NCBI GenBank assembly: GCA_016928495.1
Contig: JAFGKQ010000317.1
Span: forward strand, 1-6,503
Reading direction: 5' to 3'
Source of the DNA: Candidatus Fermentibacterales bacterium
GTDB lineage: Bacteria > Fermentibacterota > Fermentibacteria > Fermentibacterales > JAFGKQ01
Length of the DNA stretch: 6,503 nt
Shown here: positions 1 to 4,645 of the stretch, in pieces
How the letters are laid out: every line of letters begins with the position of its first letter
Numbering within the stretch: position 1 is the first letter of the stretch
Made by a program: the position numbers and the translations under genes
The notes under the pieces: generated by a model
What the model saw: only the letters and a program-made list of their open reading frames with translations
Told to the model about the DNA's origin: nothing
Databases searched by the model: none

Positions 1-974
1 CCCGCCGAGCGCTCCAGCAACTGCTCGAGCGCCCTTTCGCCTATGGCGTGCAGCACGGGAACCAGACCCGAGCCCTCCACCTCCAGGAGGGCCCTCTCGA
101 GGTCGTCGCCGTCCCAGAGCAGCTCCCCCGAGGACGCTGTTCCGGTGTAGCATCCGGCGATCGCAGCGGTCCTCGCGCCGATCGAGCCGTCGAGGAAGAA
201 CTTGATCCCCGAGACCCTGATCCACTCCGGGTCCCACCCCGCCTCGCCTGCCAGCCTCTCCGCGCATTCCAGGGCAAGCCCGAAGTGCTTCCATGGAACA
301 CCCAGGTTGAGCCTGACGACGCCCTCGAGATCCGGCCCGAGCTTCAGCAGCGCCCTGAGCCCCGGCCCTCCCTCCATGCTGAAACAGGCAGTCACTCCGC
401 GCGAAGAGGCCTCCCCGGAAGCGAACCGCAGGGCCTTCTCGTACTCCTCCATGGTTGGGGGGAACAGCTCCTCGAAGCCGAGAACCGCGCTCTCCGTCAG
501 AACCCCCGTCTCCCGGTCCACGAACTCGAGCTCAGCGGGGAGCATCTCCAGGAGGGCCGAGCTCGCTATGCCGAGGTGCCCGCATACCCTTCGAACGAGC
601 ACCGGTGCGCTCCCACAGGCGCGATCGAGGTCCCTCCTGTCCGGCAGCTCCCGGTCCCGCCAGCGGCTCTCGTCGAAGCTGTGAGCGCGGACGATCCCCT
701 CACGACCCGCGGCCGCCCGCGACAGGACATCGAGAAGCTCCTGCCGGCTGCCGACGCCCGAGAGATCCGGGTGCAGGGACCTGAGGCCCATTCCAGTGAA
801 GTGGCAGTGGGCATCCACGAACGAGGGCATCAGGAAGCCGCTTCCGCCCGAAGCCGGCTCGATCGATGCCACCCTGCCGTCCGCAGTCAGGCTCAGGCGG
901 GCGCCGTCCACCACCGGACCCTCGCCCGTCCAGAGCCGCCCGCACTCGATGCTGCGCAGTCGGTCCCCGGTCAG
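1..974 (-). CDS. YtcJ-type amidohydrolase (Amidohydro_3 family), C-terminus beyond window
   Basis: Metal-dependent hydrolase of the amidohydrolase superfamily, nearest to the YtcJ group (related to N-substituted formamide deformylase). The substrate cannot be read from sequence; a cytosolic C-N bond hydrolase is the family expectation. The frame is open to the left edge, giving 324 codons. Visible in order: an N-terminal beta segment containing RLWTGEGPVVDGARL (residues 13-27), the metal-binding HxH in PSFVDAHCHF (H56, H58), FDESRWRDRELP (100-111), the family block LVRRVCGHLGIASSAL (126-141), GIKFFLDGSIGARTAA (256-271, with K258 as the likely metal-bridging lysine and D262) and the histidine block LHAIGERA (308-315, H309). 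Family members are about 520-550 residues, so roughly 200 residues, including the last catalytic Asp, lie outside. No ATG, GTG or TTG gives the conserved N-terminus; the best start is a CTG at 974-972 overlapping the stop of the GGDEF gene, which implies translational coupling. The family is certain to high confidence; the start is not. Confidence 0.85.
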   Translation of the reverse strand, partial: MTGDRLRSIECGRLWTGEGPVVDGARLSLTADGRVASIEPASGGSGFLMPSFVDAHCHFTGMGLRSLHPDLSGVGSRQELLDVLSRAAAGREGIVRAHSFDESRWRDRELPDRRDLDRACGSAPVLVRRVCGHLGIASSALLEMLPAELEFVDRETGVLTESAVLGFEELFPPTMEEYEKALRFASGEASSRGVTACFSMEGGPGLRALLKLGPDLEGVVRLNLGVPWKHFGLALECAERLAGEAGWDPEWIRVSGIKFFLDGSIGARTAAIAGCYTGTASSGELLWDGDDLERALLEVEGSGLVPVLHAIGERALEQLLERSA

Positions 975-2014
975 AGCTTCCTCGCCTCCAGATGGTGTAT
1001 CATCAGCTCGAACTGGCTCTCCTCCACCTCGAAGGAGAAGAAGGTGGAGCTGCCCCGCCTCTCGACCTTCCCGACCCGGCCCCTGACCTCGGACGTGACC
1101 AGCCCGCCCGGGGGAAGGGGCCCGTCTGCCATCATCCTCGTCCCTCTGCCGGGGTCCGATATCTCCCGGGCCTCTATGTCCGTAGGGTCCCCGCCATGAC
1201 TGAACCAGCGGGCGAGGATGACGTAGCTGCCCTCCACGACGTTGGCTGCCTCGGGTATGCGGACCTCCAGCCAGACCGTCTCCTCGCGCTCTCCCTTGCC
1301 GCCCTCGAACAGGACGGCCTGGTTCCTGCCGAGCTGCTTCGCCCTGTAGAGGGCCTTGTCGGCGGCGACGAGCAGCTCGTCCCCGGAGACCGACGGGAAG
1401 GTGCTCACCCCGAGGGAGATCATCACGGAAAGAGGCACAGTCGGGGCGTTCCGGGACGCAGGATCCTCGCCGGGCTGCCGATCGGCCTCACCGGCTCCGG
1501 ACACCCTGCGTGCGGTCCCGAAGAGCATGCTTCCGGAGGGGGCCGGACGCGCCTCCCTGCGCCGCGAGCCGGCTGGCGCCTCCGCCAGGTCCAGCGGGCT
1601 GTCGCGGACGAGCCTGCAGAGCCTCTCGGCCGTCGCCAGAGCCTCGAGGGAGCCGCAGTTGGGGAGCAGGACGGTCATCTCCTCTCCGCCGTACCTGTAG
1701 GCCTCGCCCCTGTACCTGACGGCCGACCTGATCAGGGTTGCAACGTGCAGGAGCACCACGTCCCCGACCTCGTGCCCCCACTTGTCGTTGAAGGCCTTGA
1801 AGTGGTCTATGTCCACCATGATCGCGGACATGGGCATGCGCTCGGCGCCCATGGCCCTGAGCAGCATCGGCAGGTCCTCATCCAGGTCCATCCTGGGGGG
1901 AAGGCCTGTCACAGGGTCGGGCTCCCTGGCGTGCTCGGGGGTGATAAGCCAGCTCGTGTGCAGGCCCCTCTCTCGTTCCGGAACGGATGCCCCTGGCGGT
2001 ACAGTGGCGATCAT
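971..2014 (-). CDS. GGDEF-domain protein with a non-canonical GGEEM motif and a PilZ-like C-terminal segment
   Basis: Soluble 347-residue protein with no membrane segment or signal peptide. Residues 31-237 form a GGDEF domain: DPVTGLPPR (32-41), the metal-binding stretch MVDIDHFKAFNDKWGHEVGD (66-85, D68), RYGGEEMTVLLP (107-118) and the closing ISLGVSTFPS plus AADKALYRAKQLGRNQ (199-232). The active-site loop is GGEEM, not GG(D/E)EF. The product-inhibition RxxD site is degenerate: Arg is at R100 but the Asp position is Gly. A low-complexity, Arg/Ala-rich insert (about 146-190) interrupts the domain. Residues 243-347 are not typical GGDEF sequence; E284-I-S-D-P-G289 resembles the PilZ motif [D/N]xSxxG, followed by a G-V-x-x-V strand pattern and a final helix, but no clear RxxxR is present. 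It could be a diguanylate cyclase with altered efficiency or a c-di-GMP/GTP receptor. The ATG at 2014 has only a weak AGGTG upstream. The gene is translationally coupled to the amidohydrolase that follows. Confidence 0.88.
   Translation of the reverse strand: MIATVPPGASVPERERGLHTSWLITPEHAREPDPVTGLPPRMDLDEDLPMLLRAMGAERMPMSAIMVDIDHFKAFNDKWGHEVGDVVLLHVATLIRSAVRYRGEAYRYGGEEMTVLLPNCGSLEALATAERLCRLVRDSPLDLAEAPAGSRRREARPAPSGSMLFGTARRVSGAGEADRQPGEDPASRNAPTVPLSVMISLGVSTFPSVSGDELLVAADKALYRAKQLGRNQAVLFEGGKGEREETVWLEVRIPEAANVVEGSYVILARWFSHGGDPTDIEAREISDPGRGTRMMADGPLPPGGLVTSEVRGRVGKVERRGSSTFFSFEVEESQFELMIHHLEARKL
975..989 (-). promoter_or_regulatory. Ribosome binding site and stop/start overlap deciding a CTG start
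   Basis: On the minus strand GGAGG (989-985) and GAGG (983-980) precede a CTG at 974-972. The four bases CTGA contain both this candidate start and the TGA stop (973-971) of the upstream gene. This is the usual ATGA-type coupling arrangement with CTG in place of ATG. The spacing from GAGG is 5 bases and from GGAGG 10 bases. The reading frame upstream of the CTG has no stop for some distance but also no standard start, so CTG is preferred by elimination. Inference only. Confidence 0.45.
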
Positions 2015-2105
2015 AATCAGCGGGCACCTGGAACGAAAGCTGACAAAGCGTTATCTTAGCGCGGCAACGCGACAGAAGCTGAAACGGATGCTGAGGGGTG
2101 CAGGC
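2015..2105. promoter_or_regulatory. Divergent intergenic region between the GGDEF gene and lipoprotein 1
   Basis: This 91-base gap must hold the start signals for both directions. On the minus strand TAAGAT (2058-2053) is a plausible -10 box for the GGDEF gene, without a convincing -35. An imperfect dyad, GCGTTATCTTAGCGC (2048-2062), overlaps it; outer arms GCG/CGC and inner TA/TA match, two positions do not. It could be an operator or chance. On the plus strand only weak candidates such as TATCTT (2052-2057) are present. Confidence 0.3.
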
Positions 2106-2627
2106 ATGACCCGGGCCGCAACAGGTTCGACCTTCTGCGTTCTTGCTCTGGTACTGGGCTTCGCGGTGGCGCTTGCAGGGTGCGCGTCCGGCAAGGCGCA
2201 GGACGTGAGAACCGCATGCGCCGACTTCCGTGAGCTTCTCGCGGAAGGCAACACGATGGCAGCCTACGCCAGGCTCTCGGGGAGCACCAGGGCACTGCTG
2301 GACGAGGCGGCGCGCAGCCTGGAGGCCCTGGGCATCGAGGCCGTGGGGGACGGCGCCACGCTGTTCGAGCTGCTGAGCACCGAGACCGGCCTCGTCTCCC
2401 TGATGTCCGAGCCCGGGCCCGTCTTCATGCTTTCGGACACACTGGCGGAGATCGAGCTGTACACGCCGGGCAATCTCGACTCGTCCCGGTTCCTGCTGTG
2501 TCTCGAGGACGGCGTGTGGAGACCGGAGATGACCGCCTTCTTCCTGGACAGGCTCAGGCACGATCTCCAGGGCACCGGTGCCGATCCGGACAGCCTGCTC
2601 GGACTGGGGGAGTGGGCGCACGACTGA
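2106..2627 (+). CDS. Putative lipoprotein 1 with an NTF2-like or DUF4878-like domain
   Basis: Exported lipoprotein of 173 residues, function unknown. The N-terminus has an Arg at position 3, a hydrophobic stretch (11-25) and a lipobox VALAGC, placing the lipidated cysteine at residue 26. The mature part begins with a short helix pattern, ACADFRELLAEGNTMAAYARLSGSTRALLDEA, and ends with LLCLEDGVWRPEMTAFFLDRL (130-150). The same order (helix, glycine/alanine-rich turn, 'S-x-TR', later 'x-x-G-V-W') occurs in the N-terminal part of the lipoprotein at 2824-3900, so the two are probably diverged paralogues; this layout is common in small NTF2-like (DUF4878-type) lipoproteins. The start at 2106 is chosen over ATG 2088 because GAGGGG (2093-2098) lies 7 bases upstream and the signal peptide is then of normal length. 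It shares orientation with the next gene, 196 bases away. Confidence 0.82.
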   Translation: MTRAATGSTFCVLALVLGFAVALAGCASGKAQDVRTACADFRELLAEGNTMAAYARLSGSTRALLDEAARSLEALGIEAVGDGATLFELLSTETGLVSLMSEPGPVFMLSDTLAEIELYTPGNLDSSRFLLCLEDGVWRPEMTAFFLDRLRHDLQGTGADPDSLLGLGEWAHD

Positions 2628-2645
2628 CCTCCGCAGTGCCGCTAC

Positions 2646-2674
2646 TTGATCGCCGTCTATTCACTTGGTATGTA
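2646..2674 (+). promoter_or_regulatory. Candidate sigma-70-type promoter for lipoprotein 2
   Basis: TTGATC (2646-2651) and TATGTA (2669-2674) are separated by 17 bases. The match to TTGACA/TATAAT is modest (4 of 6 and 3 of 6), but this is an AT-richer patch in an otherwise GC-rich gap and it lies directly after the stop of lipoprotein 1. A start near 2681 would leave a leader of about 140 bases. The consensus may differ in this lineage. Confidence 0.3.
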
Positions 2675-2688
2675 TTGCGGAACCGGAG

Positions 2689-2723
2689 CGGGAGCGGCCG
2701 GCGCCGAAGCAACTCCGCTCCCG
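2689..2723 (+). other. Stable hairpin in the leader of lipoprotein 2
   Basis: CGGGAGCGG (2689-2697) and CCGCTCCCG (2715-2723) are perfect 9-base inverted arms around a 17-base loop that itself contains the palindrome CCGGCGCCGG. No T-run follows, so it is not a standard intrinsic terminator for the gene ending at 2627. It could be a leader structure, an mRNA-stabilising element, or a Rho-independent-like 3' end in a lineage with weak T-tracts. Nothing else is recognisable in 2628-2823 except the candidate promoter and the ribosome binding site GGGAGGG at 2808-2814. Confidence 0.4.
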
Positions 2724-2823
2724 TGGTGGCACGACGAAACGGCTCATTCAGCACCAGGAGCGATTCGTTCAACGGTACGGACGCGGTAGCGTGCTCGTAC
2801 ACATACAGGGAGGGATGGACCCT

Positions 2824-3900
2824 ATGATCAGGACCAGGCTGTTCCTGGCGGCGTCAGTGCTTCTGCTGCTCGCGACCGGCTGCGGCAGGTCGGCTGAGGA
2901 GCAGGCGGTTGTAGACGCCTACGAGGCCTTCGTGTCGAAAGTGGAGACTTCCGACTGGGCCGGCGCCTACGACTGCTTCAGCACCAATACCAGGGAATTC
3001 ATCGATCTGCTCGCCACCGGGATGTACAACTGGGGAGCCTCGGATACCGACGACGGCAGGGAGCTCTTCGTGAATCTCATGGAGGAGAGCGGCGAGGAGA
3101 TCACAGACATCTCCCGCAGCATCAGCTCCCTCACCGTGACCGGGCAGCGCGCGACCGTTGTCACCGCTACCGATGAAGGTGACGAGACCAACAGCTTCGT
3201 GATGGAGAACGGCGTCTGGAAGCTCGACTGGGAGGACTTCCTCTACGTGAGCGTGGACGAGGCCCTTCAGGAGATCGGCTTCAGCGTCGACGAGCTCCTT
3301 CCTGCCTACATCGAGACGGGCGAGGGTGAGGCCTTCGTCGAGATCACCAACGCACTCGGCAGTTGGACCATCCGGTACGTCTACGTCGACCCCTCCGACG
3401 CTCCCTGGGGCGATGACCGGTTGGGCGAGGAGCTGCTCTATCCGGGAGACGTGATAACGATCCACGTAGATCCGGGAACCTACGACATCCAGGTCGAGGA
3501 CGAGGACGGCGACACCTACACCCTCTGGGGCGTGGACCTCGATGCCGGCGGCTACTACTGGGAAGTCACCCTCGGCGACATCGACGGCGGCTGGACCGAT
3601 GAGGGCGAGGGCGGCGGATACTACGAGACCGGCGATGGCACCGCCCCTGTCACCATCTACAACGACCTGGGCTCATGGACCATCTGGTACGTCTACGTCG
3701 ATCCCTCGGATGCTCCGTGGGGCGATGACCGCCTCGGCAGCGACCTGCTCTACCCCGGTGAGACCATCACCGTCTGGGTCGATCCGGGCGAGTACGACCT
3801 CAGGGTCCAGGACGAGGACGACGACACCTACACCCTCTGGAACGTCAGCGTGGGTGAGGCCGGGTATAGCTGGGATGTCAGCCTCGACGACATAGACTGA
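2824..3900 (+). CDS. Putative lipoprotein 2: NTF2-like domain plus two tandem 85-residue acidic beta repeats
   Basis: Secreted lipoprotein of 358 residues, function unknown. MIRTRLFLAASVLLLLATGC is a signal peptide with its lipobox cysteine at residue 20. Residues 27-145 (VVDAYEAFVSKVETSDWAG, FSTNTREFIDLL, then MENGVWKLDWEDF at 127-139) resemble an NTF2-like/DUF4878-type domain and echo lipoprotein 1. After a short linker, two repeats follow: residues 170-254 and 274-358, joined by a Gly/Glu-rich linker. Each contains LGSWTI-x-YVYVDPSDAPWG, then DDRLG, LLYPG, VDPG, YD and an acidic DED-x-DTYTLW, a pattern I associate with small beta-sandwich modules in secreted bacterial proteins. The acidic loops could bind calcium (inference). 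The protein is very acidic. ATG 2824 is preferred to ATG 2815 because GGGAGGG (2808-2814) is 9 bases from it but directly abuts the other. A terminator follows at 3939-3978. Confidence 0.85.
   Translation: MIRTRLFLAASVLLLLATGCGRSAEEQAVVDAYEAFVSKVETSDWAGAYDCFSTNTREFIDLLATGMYNWGASDTDDGRELFVNLMEESGEEITDISRSISSLTVTGQRATVVTATDEGDETNSFVMENGVWKLDWEDFLYVSVDEALQEIGFSVDELLPAYIETGEGEAFVEITNALGSWTIRYVYVDPSDAPWGDDRLGEELLYPGDVITIHVDPGTYDIQVEDEDGDTYTLWGVDLDAGGYYWEVTLGDIDGGWTDEGEGGGYYETGDGTAPVTIYNDLGSWTIWYVYVDPSDAPWGDDRLGSDLLYPGETITVWVDPGEYDLRVQDEDDDTYTLWNVSVGEAGYSWDVSLDDID
3331..3585 (+). repeat. Coding repeat, copy 1 (residues 170-254 of lipoprotein 2)
   Basis: First of two 85-residue units of exactly equal length, starting AFVEITNALGSW and ending VTLGDID. 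By hand alignment without gaps it matches copy 2 at 59 of 85 residues (about 69%). The longest identical block is YVYVDPSDAPWGDDRLG. At DNA level that block differs from copy 2 mainly at third codon positions, indicating an old duplication kept under protein-level selection. Confidence 0.92.
3643..3897 (+). repeat. Coding repeat, copy 2 (residues 274-358 of lipoprotein 2)
   Basis: Second unit, starting APVTIYNDLGSW and ending VSLDDID immediately before the stop codon, so the protein ends exactly at the domain boundary. It is separated from copy 1 by a 19-residue Gly/Glu-rich linker. Conserved positions include W12, the Y-V-Y-V-D strand, PSDAPWGDD, LLYPG, VDPG, YD and DTYTLW. Confidence 0.92.
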
Positions 3901-3904
3901 GAGC

Positions 3905-3922
3905 CGGGCGGTCACCCGCCCG
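3905..3922 (+). other. Short GC hairpin just after the lipoprotein 2 stop codon
   Basis: CGGGCGG (3905-3911) and CCGCCCG (3916-3922) are perfect 7-base arms around TCAC. It sits 4 bases after the stop and 16 bases before the larger terminator stem. It has no T-tract and is probably part of a tandem 3'-end structure. Confidence 0.5.
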
Positions 3923-3938
3923 AAGACACGAGACAGCG

Positions 3939-3978
3939 AAGGGCCGGAGTGCTGTGTCCAGCTCCGGCCCTTCTTCTT
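3939..3978 (+). terminator. Intrinsic terminator of the lipoprotein transcript
   Basis: AAGGGCCGGAG (3939-3949) pairs perfectly with CTCCGGCCCTT (3962-3972), an 11-base stem with a 12-base loop, followed by a pyrimidine run TTCTTCTT ending at 3978. It lies 38 bases after the stop of lipoprotein 2. Read on the minus strand the tail lacks a T-run, so it mainly serves the plus-strand genes. Confidence 0.8.
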
Positions 3979-3993
3979 GCACCCTGCTGCTGC

Positions 3994-4042
3994 GGGCGCA
4001 CGCCCCGAGCGCCCGGCCGGCCATGAGCCCCACTCAGGCCGG
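3994..4042 (-). terminator. Candidate 3'-end hairpins for the pilin transcript
   Basis: Two inverted repeats lie downstream of the pilin stop codon. The stronger one pairs CCGGCC and TGAG (4017-4022, 4024-4027) with CTCA and GGCCGG (4033-4042), a 10-pair stem with one bulged A and a CCCCA loop. A weaker one pairs GGGCGC (3994-3999) with GCGCCC (4009-4014). No T-run follows on the minus strand, so termination could be Rho-dependent, or the hairpin may only protect the mRNA end. The rest of 4043-4093 shows nothing recognisable. Confidence 0.4.
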
Positions 4043-4093
4043 ACGGCGCCCGGTCGTATGTCAGCTCATCCGCTTCCCCCCTCGGCGATCATG

Positions 4094-4465
4094 TCAGATC
4101 CAGCTCGCTATTCCGTCTATGATGCTGCCGTGGTCGACGGCAGGCCCGTTGTTCGGACATGTGACTCTGTAGGCGTGGCCGTGCGCGTTCAGGACGTAAA
4201 GGTCGCCCGGGTGCCCTATGGGGCATTCCAGCACACTGGCGTTCCCCATCACCAGGTCCAGGTTGGTGAAGTCCATGGTGTACGAGTCGTACTTCGCGTA
4301 GTAGACCGCCTCCGCCGAGGCCAGCGCCCTCATGTTGGTCCGGCAGGAGGACTGGTTGGCCTGGTCCTTGACCGACGTGAACTTGGGAATGGCGATTGCC
4401 GCGAGGATGCCTATGATCACCACCACGATCATCAGCTCGATCAGAGTGAAGCCGCGGCGTATCAT
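4094..4465 (-). CDS. Type IV pilin-like major-subunit candidate (class III signal peptide)
   Basis: Prepilin of 123 residues: MIRRG leader of five residues, then a processing site G5/F6 for the prepilin peptidase and the N-methylated FTLIE motif with the conserved Glu at mature position 5 (E10). The hydrophobic helix runs from residue 7 to about 27 and ends in IPKF. The soluble domain is small, with cysteines at 41, 81 and 103; C81 and C103 frame a ECPIG...YRVTCPNN loop of the kind that forms the C-terminal disulfide in short pilins, and the end is DHGSIIDGIASW. The size suits a type IVa/pseudopilin subunit; a pseudopilin of a type II secretion system cannot be excluded, since no pil or gsp genes are in view. 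ATG 4465 is chosen over ATG 4483 because GGAGGA (4480-4475) is 9 bases upstream and the leader then has normal length. It is transcribed alone from a sigma-54 promoter. Confidence 0.93.
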   Translation of the reverse strand: MIRRGFTLIELMIVVVIIGILAAIAIPKFTSVKDQANQSSCRTNMRALASAEAVYYAKYDSYTMDFTNLDLVMGNASVLECPIGHPGDLYVLNAHGHAYRVTCPNNGPAVDHGSIIDGIASWI

Positions 4466-4490
4466 GGAGCCTGCTCCTCCCATGGTTTTT

Positions 4491-4501
4491 TCATGACATG
4501 A
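4491..4501. promoter_or_regulatory. Small dyad at the predicted pilin transcription start
   Basis: TCATG-A-CATGA is a perfect 11-base palindrome about 12 bases downstream of the -12 element, so it would surround the transcription start. A run of six A on the minus strand (4491-4486) follows. It could be a repressor site or chance. Confidence 0.25.
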
Positions 4502-4506
4502 CTAAC

Positions 4507-4522
4507 GCAAGATTCGTGCCAG
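4507..4522 (-). promoter_or_regulatory. Sigma-54 (RpoN) -24/-12 promoter of the pilin gene
   Basis: On the minus strand CTGGCACGAATCTTGC matches the consensus YTGGCACG-N4-TTGC at every defined position. The invariant GG (4520-4519) and GC (4508-4507) are separated by 10 bases, the required spacing. The predicted start is near 4495, giving a leader of about 30 bases to the ATG at 4465. Sigma-54 control of major pilin genes through the PilS/PilR two-component system is established in Pseudomonas, Geobacter and Myxococcus, so the context agrees with the motif. Confidence 0.88.
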
Positions 4523-4559
4523 AGCAGGTCGGTTGCGATTGCTACCGTTAAGCGTCTAT

Positions 4560-4577
4560 CAGGTTCATTAAAACCTG
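4560..4577. promoter_or_regulatory. Inverted repeat upstream of the sigma-54 promoter, candidate enhancer site
   Basis: CAGGTT (4560-4565) and AACCTG (4572-4577) are perfect arms with a 6-base AT-rich spacer. The centre is about 74 bases upstream of the predicted pilin start, close to the usual range for bacterial enhancer-binding proteins of the NtrC/PilR class. A partial half-site, CAGGTC, occurs at 4525-4530. That this is a regulator site is inference from position and symmetry. Confidence 0.5.
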
Positions 4578-4585
4578 TTGATCCA

Positions 4586-4626
4586 GGCGTGACGAGCCGG
4601 GAAGACACTCCGGCTTGCGTCATGCC
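4586..4626 (-). terminator. Long hairpin after the methyltransferase gene, candidate terminator
   Basis: GGCG-TGACG-AGCCGG (4586-4600) pairs with CCGGCT, a two-base TG bulge, then CGTCA-TGCC (4610-4626), counting one G-T wobble, giving about 15 pairs with a 9-base loop. It begins 19 bases after the methyltransferase stop and lies before the pilin promoter, so it probably separates the glycan operon from the pilin unit. The minus-strand tail lacks an immediate T-run; a TTTT occurs about 12 bases later. Confidence 0.5.
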
Positions 4627-4645
4627 ATTCGCTACTTGCAGAAAG

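Noticed and set aside
48-1199. Long open frame on the plus strand opposite the amidohydrolase
   Set aside because: Its translation is Arg/Pro/Ser-rich without any domain, while the minus strand gives a clear YtcJ-type protein; it is a GC-rich antisense shadow.
866-2059. Plus-strand frame of about 397 codons opposite the GGDEF gene
   Set aside because: Low-complexity shadow of the minus-strand GGDEF gene, with no ribosome binding site or recognisable motif.
1782-2105. Possible longer N-terminus for lipoprotein 1
   Set aside because: The extension would overlap the GGDEF gene and bury the signal peptide and lipobox; GAGGGG before ATG 2106 supports the short form.
2665-2680. Sigma-54-like string TTGGTATGTATTGC before lipoprotein 2
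   Set aside because: Spacing between GG and GC is 8 instead of 10 bases, and the -24 half is poor.
2665-2823. Possible N-terminal extension of lipoprotein 2
   Set aside because: It would put about 53 polar residues ahead of a normal lipoprotein signal peptide; the ribosome binding site at 2808-2814 fits ATG 2824.
3331-3897. Tandem repeat as a mobile or non-coding repeat
   Set aside because: Both copies are in frame, differ largely at third codon positions and encode conserved protein modules.
4466-4483. ATG 4483 as start of the pilin
   Set aside because: It lacks a ribosome binding site and would place GGAGGA inside the coding sequence; ATG 4465 gives a standard five-residue leader.
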